Position numbers and translations under genes: made by a program. Shown here one piece after another: positions 19,301 through 26,494 of a DNA stretch of 56,274 nucleotides. Within the stretch, counting starts at the first letter, position 1. Each line of letters opens with the position of its first letter. The notes under the pieces are model-generated. The model saw only the letters and a program-made list of their open reading frames with translations, searched no databases and was not told where the DNA came from. Source of the DNA: Cytophagaceae bacterium (GTDB lineage: Bacteria > Bacteroidota > Bacteroidia > Cytophagales > Flexibacteraceae); contig JAIXYP010000056.1 in the NCBI GenBank assembly GCA_027490155.1, forward strand, positions 1 to 56,274, given 5' to 3'.

Positions 19301-22023
19301 TCGCTAAGAAGGCAGACTTTGAGACCGAGGTGGCTGGTTTTGCGAGTAATGAGTTTCCCTACACACAGTTCAAGACCTCGATCCCGAAAGCGATCTGGGA
19401 CTTTGATAAGGCACTTATTACGATGTCCAAGCCTGATAGCATCGAGCTTGCAAACTCCATCTTCTACAGTACGCTTCCAGAGCTAGATAGTATTAACTTC
19501 CAGGCCAAAAATGCTGTTTACGACCTCAAGACCTACTCTTTGAAGATAGATGGGGTGCCGTTTATCCATGTGGCAGATGCAGAGCTGGTGCCAGATAGTG
19601 GCAAGGTTGAGATCCTGGAAAATGCCCAGATCACACCGTTGCGGAACTCAATCATCTTGGTTGATACGATAGACCGATATCACAAATTAGTCAAAGGAGA
19701 CCTTGTAGTCAAGAGCCGGCACGCCTTCGAGGGGAGTGCGTTGTATCAATACGTAAACGCGGCAAACGATACTCTCAACATAACGTTCACGGACTTCCAA
19801 CAAGAGAAGCGTGATCCTAAGAACAAGAAAAAAGTCAAGCAGGTCTTCACGACTGGCAATGGTAATGTGCCAGAGGACAACCTGTTGCAAATAGCCCCAG
19901 GGGTTTTGTTTAAGGGTAATGTAAAGATGGTTGCCATGAATAAAAACCTCGAATTTGACGGTGCCATTGCGCTTGATCTTAAGTCCAATAGCGAGAAGAC
20001 CTGGGTCAAGTTCAAGAAGTCGGGTGATGATCGTAACTTCGCTGTCGACCTTAAGGGTGCAACAAATGCCAATGGTCAGGCCGTTGTGACAGGGTTGTAC
20101 TACGGAGAAGGCAATAGTCTTTATGGTCTTTTTGTGGATGCTAAAAAATCTCCTAACGACCGAGAGATCTTTTCTGCAAGTGGCACCCTCAAGACTGATG
20201 TCGAGACAAGAGAATATCGTGTTGGTACAGTAGATAAATTATCACCAGGCAGCAAGGTGCACGAAGGCAATGTGTTCTCGTTTAGCGATACGGCCAAGAC
20301 AGATAGCTATGACGGTAAGTTTAGCCTCCTAGACCCAACTGAAAAGAGCTTTAACCTAATAGCTGCTGGTAGCGGGCGTGGCTACAGGACAAGTGGGGTC
20401 TATACGGCCCAACTAGCAATGATCTTCGACTATCAGACAACCGACAACGCAAACAAAATCTTAGCTCTTGACCTACAAGATAAAAAGAAAAATGTAGGTC
20501 TTGGGGAAATAGGCGTTCCTGTTGATACGATCGTCAATCGGGTGGGTGACATTGCAGGGCAGCGCGCTGCCGAGGATTTCAAACGGAAGTTCGGCTCCTA
20601 TTTATCCTTAACCATTGTCGGGGGTAAGTTTGCAAAGGGTATCGTTTTTAGTGATGTAAACCTAGTCTGGAGCCCTACACAAGGTGCTTGGCATAGTGTT
20701 GGTCAGCTAGGCCTTGCCAATATTGGCAAGGCAGAAATTAATGCTCGGGTTGACGGCTATATCGAGATCAAGCGCACCGAAACTGGTGATGTTGTTAAGT
20801 TGATTATTCAGGCAGTGCCTGAGAGCTGGTATTATGTCAGCTATGACGAAAACAAAAAGCTTTACACCCTCGCAACTAATAATGACTACAATAGCGAAAT
20901 AGCTGCCAAAGGTAAGGCCTCCAAAACTGGACGCGGGATCTATGGCTTTGGCCTAGCGGACGACGCAGACAGGGTAGACTTCGTAAAAAGTTTCAACAAG
21001 AACTATCTCGGCAAGGATGTGGAGCCGACACCTTTTACACCACAAATTGGTGCCGCACCAGCTGCGGCTGCCCCTGCCGAAACTGAAAGTGGAATATCGT
21101 CTGACTCAACTGAGGGCACTGCAACACCAAGCCAAGACCTGAATCAGGATAATGCTAAGCCTACAACTCCTACTGCAGTAGAGGTGCCGCTCAATCCGCT
21201 GACGGGTCTGCCAGACTCGTCTTTAATCGGGACAACACCAACTCCTGATGCAGGTGCCGACAGTGGAAATAAGGCCGAAGAGAAGCCTGCCAAAAAGAAA
21301 AAGAAGAAAAAGGAGGAGCCAGCTGCAGAGAAACCAGCAGAGCCAGCCAAAGCTGAGCCACTGATCGATCCGCTAACTGGGCAGCCAGTGCCAGCAGACA
21401 CAACTAGCAAAACACCGGTAGCACCCTCTGTTGTGCCACCTGCTGTAGATACTGCTAAAGCTCAACCCGCATCGACGGATAAATCCGCCGAGACACCGCC
21501 CGTAATACCACCGGTGTCACCACCAACTAGTCCTGAGGTTGATCCGTTAACGGGGCAACCAGTGCAGCCAGCTAAACCTGCTGAACAGCCAGTTGAGAAA
21601 CCTGCTGAAAAACCTACCGAAACACCTGCTGCCCCAGCAGTCGATCCCTTAACTGGTCAGCCTGTGGCGCCTGCTCTGGTGCCGCCTGCGGCTGATACGG
21701 CTGCCCTCAGGATCAAGGCTGATAGTGTCCGAACGGCTAAACTGAAGGCTGACAGCACCCAAAAAGCCCAGCAAGAAGAGCTGAAGCGGAAGGAGCAGGA
21801 GGCTAAAGATGCCGCTTTAGAGGAGGCCAAACGCAAACAGGCCGAGGACCAAAAAGCCGAGGAGGACCGTAAAGCCAAAGAAAAAGCCGACCAAGAAGCC
21901 AAAGAAAAGGCTGATAAGGAGGCAAAGGAAAAAGAAGCTAAGGAGAAGGAGACACCACCTATCTTGCCGCCACCTACTGATCCGCCGCCTGCTGATAGTA
22001 CGAAGCCCGAACCAGGCAAGTAA
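16342..22023 (+). CDS. Giant exported protein (about 1,893 residues) with proline-rich repeat tail, function unknown
   Basis: I do not recognise a named domain. With the GTG at 16342 the protein starts with a clean signal peptide (VNTKKRTILILLLLGSWIQV, then LAQ). AGGTGA sits five bases before that GTG, and no ATG is available. Residues 30 to about 1560 are a long run of short beta-strand-like segments with recurring phrases such as VFNGVVRLDNKGMRGKGEM and GDLVVKSRHAFEGSALYQYV. These hint at a repetitive beta-solenoid or bridge-like fold, an inference only. Residues 1560-1790 are Ala/Pro/Glu/Thr-rich and carry four copies of (D/N)PLTG(Q/L)P at about 1618, 1676, 1734 and 1768. About 1792-1870 is a highly charged Lys/Glu/Ala coiled coil, and the end is proline-rich. 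No T9SS sorting domain is visible. Confidence 0.85.
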   Translation: MNTKKRTILILLLLGSWIQVLAQGGRFSGKVEEFPDEMTLYLKNAKLQSVDKVADEFAANFKGGTFNDQQKAKIILVSQLMAGQGMGPVPYFSGFCSLINTAITAQTDPTRLDQLLLTCHKAIYNVQQPTYVNIMAGMRQFLDKHELYANAFLKLRVSNENFQFDYVGGKRLPGDTVGLYAEQNPVYVDPPAAPEPERDNFGNFVPEQARQPEVKGALIRFSKLDLTWATTYDSTSLKGTTGAALLENSTFIGEGGDFDWTVTGLDPSEAVATLKKFSFRLERAEFACDHAILKYPKLTDKPVPGTFEFKSTPHKTPESAAYPKFRSYFATYLLKNTPEDVTCSGGVSLDGRYHNTSNVFENGGTISIKYKGNVVYRGVGNRFEFRDSTVISPEASNVFYWKGDSTFQPGARLIYLTNQKVLRLITRKSRFEGTPYLDTYHKVEVTCDEVRVRLDSAKVEYLITSANNRVPAIFESIDRYDEDRIATLQGIYEHNALLMLMKHYVKNKSDIIYVNEIAGNIKGPINALYGSLNTLAGYGFIKFNKVQDKVVLTDKIKHYYQSLKGTKDFDNVTIPSVSPNKPNAIQDLEKREILMNGVDKFVIADSLDVFVIPKDKEMKLLKDRDIQFDGKINAGVFLTHGKKFKFDYTNFKVVLEQIDSIGIKLPPVRDSITGKLKPASPVKLENKRHGDASPDSVMAASLAKKNKVKTHGTLFINKPNNKSGRKKLPMYPIFDVVDFSFVYFDGKQILGGAYNQEIYFTVPPFNIDSTASTNLAAISFDGTFHSDNIFPDFKEQLKIMPDRSLGFVHKVPVTGYKLYKGDAVFNGVVRLDNKGMRGKGEMKYLTSTIKSDDFIFYQDSVIAKGNTFVLREANDKMGNFPDAVAAGFSMKWLPKRDSLIVRNDTARGPFRMYKATTTLDGQLVLSSGGVVKGGGIVKRQGSQVESRDMTFAIDNFKGREANFEIESSTEGKPAMKSTNVKFKYDMVAKKADFETEVAGFASNEFPYTQFKTSIPKAIWDFDKALITMSKPDSIELANSIFYSTLPELDSINFQAKNAVYDLKTYSLKIDGVPFIHVADAELVPDSGKVEILENAQITPLRNSIILVDTIDRYHKLVKGDLVVKSRHAFEGSALYQYVNAANDTLNITFTDFQQEKRDPKNKKKVKQVFTTGNGNVPEDNLLQIAPGVLFKGNVKMVAMNKNLEFDGAIALDLKSNSEKTWVKFKKSGDDRNFAVDLKGATNANGQAVVTGLYYGEGNSLYGLFVDAKKSPNDREIFSASGTLKTDVETREYRVGTVDKLSPGSKVHEGNVFSFSDTAKTDSYDGKFSLLDPTEKSFNLIAAGSGRGYRTSGVYTAQLAMIFDYQTTDNANKILALDLQDKKKNVGLGEIGVPVDTIVNRVGDIAGQRAAEDFKRKFGSYLSLTIVGGKFAKGIVFSDVNLVWSPTQGAWHSVGQLGLANIGKAEINARVDGYIEIKRTETGDVVKLIIQAVPESWYYVSYDENKKLYTLATNNDYNSEIAAKGKASKTGRGIYGFGLADDADRVDFVKSFNKNYLGKDVEPTPFTPQIGAAPAAAAPAETESGISSDSTEGTATPSQDLNQDNAKPTTPTAVEVPLNPLTGLPDSSLIGTTPTPDAGADSGNKAEEKPAKKKKKKKEEPAAEKPAEPAKAEPLIDPLTGQPVPADTTSKTPVAPSVVPPAVDTAKAQPASTDKSAETPPVIPPVSPPTSPEVDPLTGQPVQPAKPAEQPVEKPAEKPTETPAAPAVDPLTGQPVAPALVPPAADTAALRIKADSVRTAKLKADSTQKAQQEELKRKEQEAKDAALEEAKRKQAEDQKAEEDRKAKEKADQEAKEKADKEAKEKEAKEKETPPILPPPTDPPPADSTKPEPGK
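20998..21990 (+). repeat. Low-complexity repeat tail of the giant protein gene
   Basis: Within the giant gene this stretch encodes four (D/N)PLTG(Q/L)P motifs, at 21193, 21367, 21541 and 21643. The first three are spaced exactly 174 bases (58 codons) apart and the last by 102 bases. They sit in Pro/Ala/Glu/Lys-rich sequence that includes a KKKKKKKEE run, and are followed by a charged AKEKADKEAKEKEAK-type coiled coil. Confidence 0.8.
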
Positions 22024-22028
22024 TTGTC

Positions 22029-22086
22029 AAGCAATCAATTTTAAGGCGCTTGTAGTATTGAGGCGACTTTGGCATATTGATTGCTT
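22029..22086 (+). terminator. Inverted repeat after the giant gene, possible terminator
   Basis: AAGCAATCAAT (22029-22039) and ATTGATTGCTT (22076-22086) are perfect 11-base complements. They are separated by 36 bases and followed by TAAATG. The repeat starts 5 bases after the stop codon. The loop is long and the T-run poor, so termination is possible but unproven. Confidence 0.4.
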
Positions 22087-22282
22087 TAAATGCGGATTGT
22101 CATTGGATTTTGCCCTGTATAGCTATCCTATTGGCTAGTTACGGCTTAAAACTATTTGACAAAGGGGAGGTTCTGATTGTATTTTGCAATCGTTAAGGAA
22201 GGTAGGTAACGACGTAATTATTCGGTAATGCCCGAACAATGACGTCCTTGTCAACTGATTTAGGACACCGAAGATCAAGAGG

Positions 22283-23023
22283 ATGTGGCTTATGCTCCAC
22301 AATGCCTTGCCAGATAATACGACGAAAATGATGCTAATCGCATGGGTACTTTTGGCCACCATTGTTGCCTATTTGCTAGGCTCGATCCCGACAGCTGTTT
22401 GGGTCGGTCAGCAATATTTTGGTATCGATGTTCGCCAGCACGGTAGCAAAAACGCTGGGGCAACTAATACGTTTAGGGTCCTGGGCCGCAAGGCCGGGAT
22501 TGCAGTATTGTTCATTGATTCACTCAAAGGATTTCTGGCGGCCTTTAGCCCTATCCTGTTAGTTCATCTGGACCTGTTACCAGTGGCTCACTTAGTTCAG
22601 TTGCAGCTTGTTTGCGGCATAGCTGCTATCATTGGGCATATATTTCCGATTTTTGCGGGCTTTAAGGGGGGTAAGGGTGTTGCCACCTTGGCTGGCATGA
22701 TGCTGGCTATCCATCCGACTGGGGTTGGCGTTTGTGTGCTAATCTTTTTGCTGACCTTGATTGTATTTGGCTACGTATCATTAGGTAGCATGGTCGGCGC
22801 TCTGGCCTTTCCGGTCCTGTTGGTGACAAGTGCCTTAGGCGATTATGATGGGTCCCTATTTGTTTTTGGGTTGATAATGGCAGTTGGCATTGTCTATACC
22901 CACAAAAAGAACATCAGTCGGCTCCTGAAGGGCGAAGAGACAAAAACATACCTCTGGGGTGGTGGCCGCCCAAAGTGTAATGACCTGCCCCAGTCAATGA
23001 CTGACACAGGTCAGGACTCCTAA
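22283..23023 (+). CDS. plsY: Glycerol-3-phosphate acyltransferase PlsY
   Basis: An inner-membrane acyltransferase that uses acyl-phosphate to make lysophosphatidic acid, the first step of phospholipid synthesis. The family motifs are present: YLLGSIPTAVWVGQ, then RQHGSKNAGATNTFRVLG (the SKNxGATN motif), then FPIFAGFKGGKGVAT (the GGKGVAT motif). About five membrane helices are visible. At 246 residues it is slightly longer than usual: the first 15 residues before MMLIAW are extra, and a polar tail of about 25 residues closes the protein. Starts at 22283, 22292 or 22328 are all possible; an AGAGG element sits directly before the first, so the second has better spacing. Confidence 0.93.
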   Translation: MWLMLHNALPDNTTKMMLIAWVLLATIVAYLLGSIPTAVWVGQQYFGIDVRQHGSKNAGATNTFRVLGRKAGIAVLFIDSLKGFLAAFSPILLVHLDLLPVAHLVQLQLVCGIAAIIGHIFPIFAGFKGGKGVATLAGMMLAIHPTGVGVCVLIFLLTLIVFGYVSLGSMVGALAFPVLLVTSALGDYDGSLFVFGLIMAVGIVYTHKKNISRLLKGEETKTYLWGGGRPKCNDLPQSMTDTGQDS

Positions 23024-23048
23024 GTAATCGATAGGAATTATGAGGGAC

Positions 23049-23333
23049 CTACCTTAATGCCTTTTTGCGAGTGTTGGGCTGGCGGTCAGTGAGCCAATCG
23101 TCAAGGGAGGTGCCTGGTGGTAGGTCTATTTTAGGGAGACCAGGGTCTATGCCGCCACCGCCATTTCCTCCACCGTCGTTGTCGTCATTGCGATTTCCAT
23201 TGCGCCCAAATGGTCCTCCAAGGTCACCATTATGTCGCCTAAGTACCTTGATGTAGCCGATGAATAGGCCTGTGAGTATCATCAACCCTAAGGCGTTGAA
23301 CGTAATCAGCATCATGAACGAAGGCAGTACCAT
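23049..23333 (-). CDS. Small membrane protein with Gly/Asn/Asp-rich linker
   Basis: A 94-residue protein with a single N-terminal membrane helix (MLITFNALGLMILTGLFIGY). A polar stretch follows with a Gly/Asn/Asp-rich linker (RNDDNDGGGNGGGGID), then a proline-containing segment ending GTSLDDWLTDRQPNTRKKAL. The ATG is clear. I do not recognise a family, but the sequence is protein-like from end to end and opposes plsY convergently with a 25-base gap. An anchor, spacer and short C-terminal peptide suggest a membrane-tethered interaction peptide. Confidence 0.6.
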   Translation of the reverse strand: MVLPSFMMLITFNALGLMILTGLFIGYIKVLRRHNGDLGGPFGRNGNRNDDNDGGGNGGGGIDPGLPKIDLPPGTSLDDWLTDRQPNTRKKALR

Positions 23334-23701
23334 ATTGTTCAGGTCTCTTACTAGGAAAAGTGGTTAACAACTAGGCCAAAAGATGGTCCGGGAAAGCAGA
23401 TTGTTGTAATTGAAGGGAAGCCCACGCAGGATCCTTGGAATGGTCGTAAGCTATGGTCAATGCCAAACAACATGGGCTGGCAATGTGGACTCTACCTTGG
23501 ATGATCCTCAGTCTGACACCAGATCTAAGTTAGCGTTTATATCTCGATGGCTCTATTGGTAATCTCAAAAAAGAAGAAACTCGCTAGTTTTTTGTTCTAG
23601 GGCTTGAGTTAACTGATGTTGTTGATGTTATGCTGCGTAGGCACGAGGATTTGACATTCACTTGCGTTATGTCCAGCTTGGCTCCTTCTGTTGCATCAGC
23701 C

Positions 23702-23732
23702 CAAAAAATAATCCCAGACCAATGGCCTGGGA
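23702..23732 (-). terminator. Rho-independent terminator (minus strand)
   Basis: On the minus strand TCCCAGGCCATTGGTCTGGGA forms a hairpin with complementary ends TCCCAG/CTGGGA and an inner CCA/TGG pairing. It is followed by TTATTTTTTGG. It is suitably placed to end transcription from the gene whose stop is at 23891. Confidence 0.65.
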
Positions 23733-23831
23733 CTATGGAAGTCATAAAATCACGTTCAGTTAAGGTTTGCGTCCTTGCCGAGTTGGAGTGGCAATGGAGA
23801 TTTATCTTGGTGGCTGCTGGTTGGCTATGTT

Positions 23832-23856
23832 GCCTTGAGCTTTATAAGCTCAAGGC
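23832..23856. repeat. Perfect 11-bp hairpin
   Basis: GCCTTGAGCTT, a TAT loop and AAGCTCAAGGC form a perfect stem-loop. On the minus strand the T-run precedes rather than follows it, so it is not an ordinary terminator for the neighbouring gene. It could stabilise an mRNA 3' end or mark a small RNA. Confidence 0.7.
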
Positions 23857-23890
23857 AAAACTACCGACTGGCTAGGCCTGATGCTTCAGG

Positions 23891-24280
23891 TTACTTAACC
23901 TCGATCAGCTGGGTATAGGAGGTCATGTCGTTGCTTACCTCGAGGGTGTATTGCCCAGCAGGCAATTTACTGAGGCTAAAAAGCTCAGAGAAGGTGACCG
24001 ACTTCTTGATCGTATCCCACCAAAGGAGTTGGTTTTGCTCGTTGCGGATGCTGACCTTGAAAGACTCTCCACTTGGGTTGTTGACCGCGATGCGGAAGGT
24101 GTTTTGGGTGTTAGCTTTGTACACGCGAATGTCCATCGCCTTGAAGACATCCACCCGGATGTTGGCACTTGGCACATTGTTGTTGGTTGCGATCTTGGCA
24201 GAAGCTGTTGCGGAAGTCAGTAGCACTAACGCAAAGACTGTAGCGATAAGGGTGCGGGTGATGAGAGCTAGCTTTTTCAT
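23891..24280 (-). CDS. Small exported beta-sandwich protein (DUF3244-like)
   Basis: A 129-residue protein with a strong signal peptide (ITRTLIATVFALVLLTSATA, cleaved near ASA). The mature domain is a single Ig-like beta-sandwich containing TFRIAVNNPSGESFKVSIRN, LLWWDT and a final LPAGQYTLEVSND followed by TSYTQLIEVK. The end resembles both DUF3244 proteins and the last strands of T9SS sorting domains, but the PNP-like opening of a sorting domain is missing. I therefore call it a small periplasmic or secreted protein of unknown function. A likely promoter lies about 125 bases upstream and a terminator about 160 bases downstream, so it appears to be a single-gene transcript. Confidence 0.75.
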   Translation of the reverse strand: MKKLALITRTLIATVFALVLLTSATASAKIATNNNVPSANIRVDVFKAMDIRVYKANTQNTFRIAVNNPSGESFKVSIRNEQNQLLWWDTIKKSVTFSELFSLSKLPAGQYTLEVSNDMTSYTQLIEVK

Positions 24281-24406
24281 AATAATGAGTGGCTTTGGGC
24301 CGTTTGATGTGTCAAAGTTCTGGAGACTGGCCCGTGCCTGAAACTTGTTTTACACTAGCGATACAAATATGGCCTGAGCGGCATTAGCTAGTGTCGAATG
24401 ACAATG

Positions 24407-24435
24407 CAAAGATACACAAAATTTGGCAAAAGCAG
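24407..24435 (-). promoter_or_regulatory. Possible promoter for the small exported protein
   Basis: On the minus strand TATCTTTG (24414-24407) matches the Bacteroidota -7 element exactly. CTG (24435-24433) lies 18 bases upstream in place of TTG. It gives a leader of about 120 bases. Confidence 0.4.
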
Positions 24436-24452
24436 CATTTTAGGTATCATTA
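24423..24452 (+). promoter_or_regulatory. Possible promoter for the MORN-repeat gene
   Basis: TTG (24423-24425), 19 bases, then TATCATTA (24445-24452). The spacing is ideal, but the -7 element has two mismatches to TAnnTTTG. It lies about 30 bases before the ATG and overlaps the candidate divergent promoter. Confidence 0.35.
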
Positions 24453-24481
24453 ACAGAACGTTAACCGTATAATGAGGTATT

Positions 24482-25168
24482 ATGACAGAAGAAAATTTTG
24501 ATTACAGGCGGATCGCATCATGGATGGGCGGCCAAATTTGCGGGTGGGTATGGAGCCTGTTGTTGATATTAGGTTTGGCCAATGTTTATTCGGCTCAGGC
24601 CCAGTTTACGCAGCGGCATTATGGCGACGGCGCCCTAAAAGAGGAGGGTGAGCTACGCGATAACACTAAGCAGGGCCCTTGGAAGTACTATTATCCTAGT
24701 GGCACAGTGATGGCCGAAGAGTCATTTTTGGATGGCAAACTCAACGGTATGGTCCGTAATTATGACGAGCGGGGCAAGGTCCAATCTGTTGAAAATTGGG
24801 TCAATGGGACCCTGCAGGACAGCGCATGGTACTACCATAGCAATATTGCGCTTCATCGTAAGGGGGCTTATAAGGATGGTAAATACCAAGGGAGATGGCT
24901 CTATTTTTACGATACAGGCAAGCCTGACCGTGTTGCTACCTACGACAAAGGCTTGCCTCATGGCGAATGGTGGTATTATAACGAAGATGGTATCCTGATT
25001 CAGTATTGTGTAATAGTGCGCGGCCTCGAGGAAGGGCCAATGCGGTTGTATACCGACCTTGGCCTCTTGGAAAGCGAAGGCCAATGTCGTGGCGGACGTA
25101 AAGTGGGTGTCTGGAAGCTGTATGACAAAAAAGGTAACTTTAGGCGCGAAAAGGACTTTGGCAGATAA
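24482..25168 (+). CDS. MORN-repeat (YwqK-like) exported protein
   Basis: A 228-residue protein with an N-terminal signal or anchor segment (WSLLLILGLANVYSAQAQ, about residues 24-41). The rest is about seven tandem MORN-variant units of roughly 22-24 residues, seen as QGPWKYYYPSGTVMAEES, GKLNGMVRNYDERGKVQ, KYQGRWLYFYDTGKPDRV and LPHGEWWYYNEDG. Databases often label such proteins as YwqK-family antitoxins, but in Bacteroidota they are common exported proteins with no demonstrated antitoxin role. No toxin-like partner is adjacent here. It is followed by bshA on the same strand, which has its own promoter-like element. Confidence 0.85.
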   Translation: MTEENFDYRRIASWMGGQICGWVWSLLLILGLANVYSAQAQFTQRHYGDGALKEEGELRDNTKQGPWKYYYPSGTVMAEESFLDGKLNGMVRNYDERGKVQSVENWVNGTLQDSAWYYHSNIALHRKGAYKDGKYQGRWLYFYDTGKPDRVATYDKGLPHGEWWYYNEDGILIQYCVIVRGLEEGPMRLYTDLGLLESEGQCRGGRKVGVWKLYDKKGNFRREKDFGR

Positions 25169-25169
25169 C

Positions 25170-25198
25170 TTGCAGCCCCAACCATTGCAATACAATTG
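25170..25198 (+). promoter_or_regulatory. Possible promoter for bshA
   Basis: TTG (25170-25172), 18 bases, then TACAATTG (25191-25198). This is one mismatch from TAnnTTTG. It begins just after the stop codon of the MORN-repeat gene and lies 72 bases before the preferred bshA start. Confidence 0.4.
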
Positions 25199-25270
25199 TT
25201 GTTAATGGATTATTAGTCGACAGTTACCCAATGGGTATGAAGGCTAATGGTCCGAATAAGAATCACCACT

Positions 25271-26431
25271 ATGATTAAGATTGGTATTGTTTGCTATCCC
25301 ACGTTTGGTGGCAGCGGCGTTGTTGCGACCGAGCTTGGCAAGGCCTTGGCCGAAACAGGTAACTATCAGGTGCACTTCATTACGTACTCGACACCGCATC
25401 GGCTAGATCATTTTGCAGAAAACGTTTTCTACCACGAGGTGGATATGTTTAGCTATCCGTTGTTTCAGTTCCCGCCATACGAGCTTGCATTAGCTAGTAA
25501 ACTAGTGCACGTTATCAAGTACGAAAAACTGGACCTGTTGCACGTCCACTATGCCATTCCGCATGCCTCAGCAGCTTGGTTAGCCAAACAAATACTAGCC
25601 ACCGAGCAGATTGACATCCCATTTATAACAACCCTCCACGGTACGGACATCACCCTTGTAGGTAAAAACGGATCTTATGCTCCGGTCGTGACCTTTAGCA
25701 TTAACCAAAGTGATGGCGTTACGGCAGTCAGCGAGGATCTGAAGCGTGATACGTTAAAACACTTCCCGATCTGCAGAGAGGACATCCAAGTGATCCCTAA
25801 CTTTATCGACCTGCGCAGGTTCAAGAAACAGAACAAGGATCACTTCAAGACCTTTGTTTGCCCCAATGGTGAGCCATTGCTTGTTCATACGTCCAACTTC
25901 CGGAAGGTCAAGAGGGTAGAGGATGTTGTCCGAATTTTCGCTGCAGTGCGCGAGGCAATGCCAGCCAAACTAGTTATGGTGGGCGACGGGCCAGACCGTC
26001 CTAAGGCCGAGGACCTATGTCGGGAGCTCAATGTGATGGGAGATGTACGGTTTTTGGGCAAGCTCGATGCCGTTGAAGAGGTCTTGAGTGTGGCTGACTT
26101 GTTCCTGATGCCAAGTGAGACTGAGAGTTTTGGCCTTGCTGCACTTGAGGCAATGGCATGTCAAGTACCGGTCATCAGCAGCAATACAGGCGGATTGCCT
26201 GAGCTGAATGTGGACGGTGTCACTGGTTTCTTGAGCAATGTTGGTGACGTGGACGAAATGGTCCGGAATGCGATTTACATCCTGCAGCCCGAAAATCTTC
26301 CTAGATTCAAAGAGGCCGCCTTGGCCCGCGCCCTCGAGTTTGACATCACTAACATCAGGCCACTTTATGAGCGCTATTATGAAAAAGTATTGGAGCGTCA
26401 GATGTTGGAAAAGGCGGTGTTAGAAGCGTAA
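25271..26431 (+). CDS. bshA: N-acetyl-alpha-D-glucosaminyl L-malate synthase (bacillithiol synthesis)
   Basis: A GT4-family glycosyltransferase that joins UDP-GlcNAc to L-malate, the first step to bacillithiol, a low-molecular-weight thiol used by Firmicutes and Bacteroidota. The 386-residue length fits. IGIVCYPTFGGSGVVATELG opens the protein, followed by HVHYAIPHASAAWLAKQ, TLHGTDITLVG and SINQSDGVTAVSEDLK. The GT4 donor site PSETESFGLAALEAMACQVP and SNTGGLPEL are intact. The ATG at 25271 is chosen because the conserved strand starts there; an ATG at 25247 adds eight unconserved residues. bshB and bshC are not in this window. Confidence 0.94.
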   Translation: MIKIGIVCYPTFGGSGVVATELGKALAETGNYQVHFITYSTPHRLDHFAENVFYHEVDMFSYPLFQFPPYELALASKLVHVIKYEKLDLLHVHYAIPHASAAWLAKQILATEQIDIPFITTLHGTDITLVGKNGSYAPVVTFSINQSDGVTAVSEDLKRDTLKHFPICREDIQVIPNFIDLRRFKKQNKDHFKTFVCPNGEPLLVHTSNFRKVKRVEDVVRIFAAVREAMPAKLVMVGDGPDRPKAEDLCRELNVMGDVRFLGKLDAVEEVLSVADLFLMPSETESFGLAALEAMACQVPVISSNTGGLPELNVDGVTGFLSNVGDVDEMVRNAIYILQPENLPRFKEAALARALEFDITNIRPLYERYYEKVLERQMLEKAVLEA

Positions 26432-26494
26432 TTGCGGAAGTAGGCTCTCTGCTTATGTTACACCAATTATATCCGATAGACGGACCTATGCAAT

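Larger units (their letters stand above)
23334..23890. other. Long intergenic region with two hairpins
   Basis: About 555 bases without a convincing gene; an 81-codon frame at 23630-23875 has no protein-like features. The region holds a minus-strand terminator at 23702-23732 and a perfect 11-bp hairpin at 23832-23856. The two together bracket about 100 bases downstream of the small exported-protein gene that ends at 23891. They may form its 3' untranslated region or a small RNA. Confidence 0.45.

Noticed and set aside
23630-23875. An 81-codon plus-strand frame in the long intergenic region
   Set aside because: Composition is random-looking, it runs through the minus-strand terminator and the perfect hairpin, and nothing upstream resembles a start region.
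24482-25168. Toxin-antitoxin role for the MORN-repeat protein
   Set aside because: The antitoxin label comes from a database family name. The protein has an export signal and no adjacent toxin-like gene.
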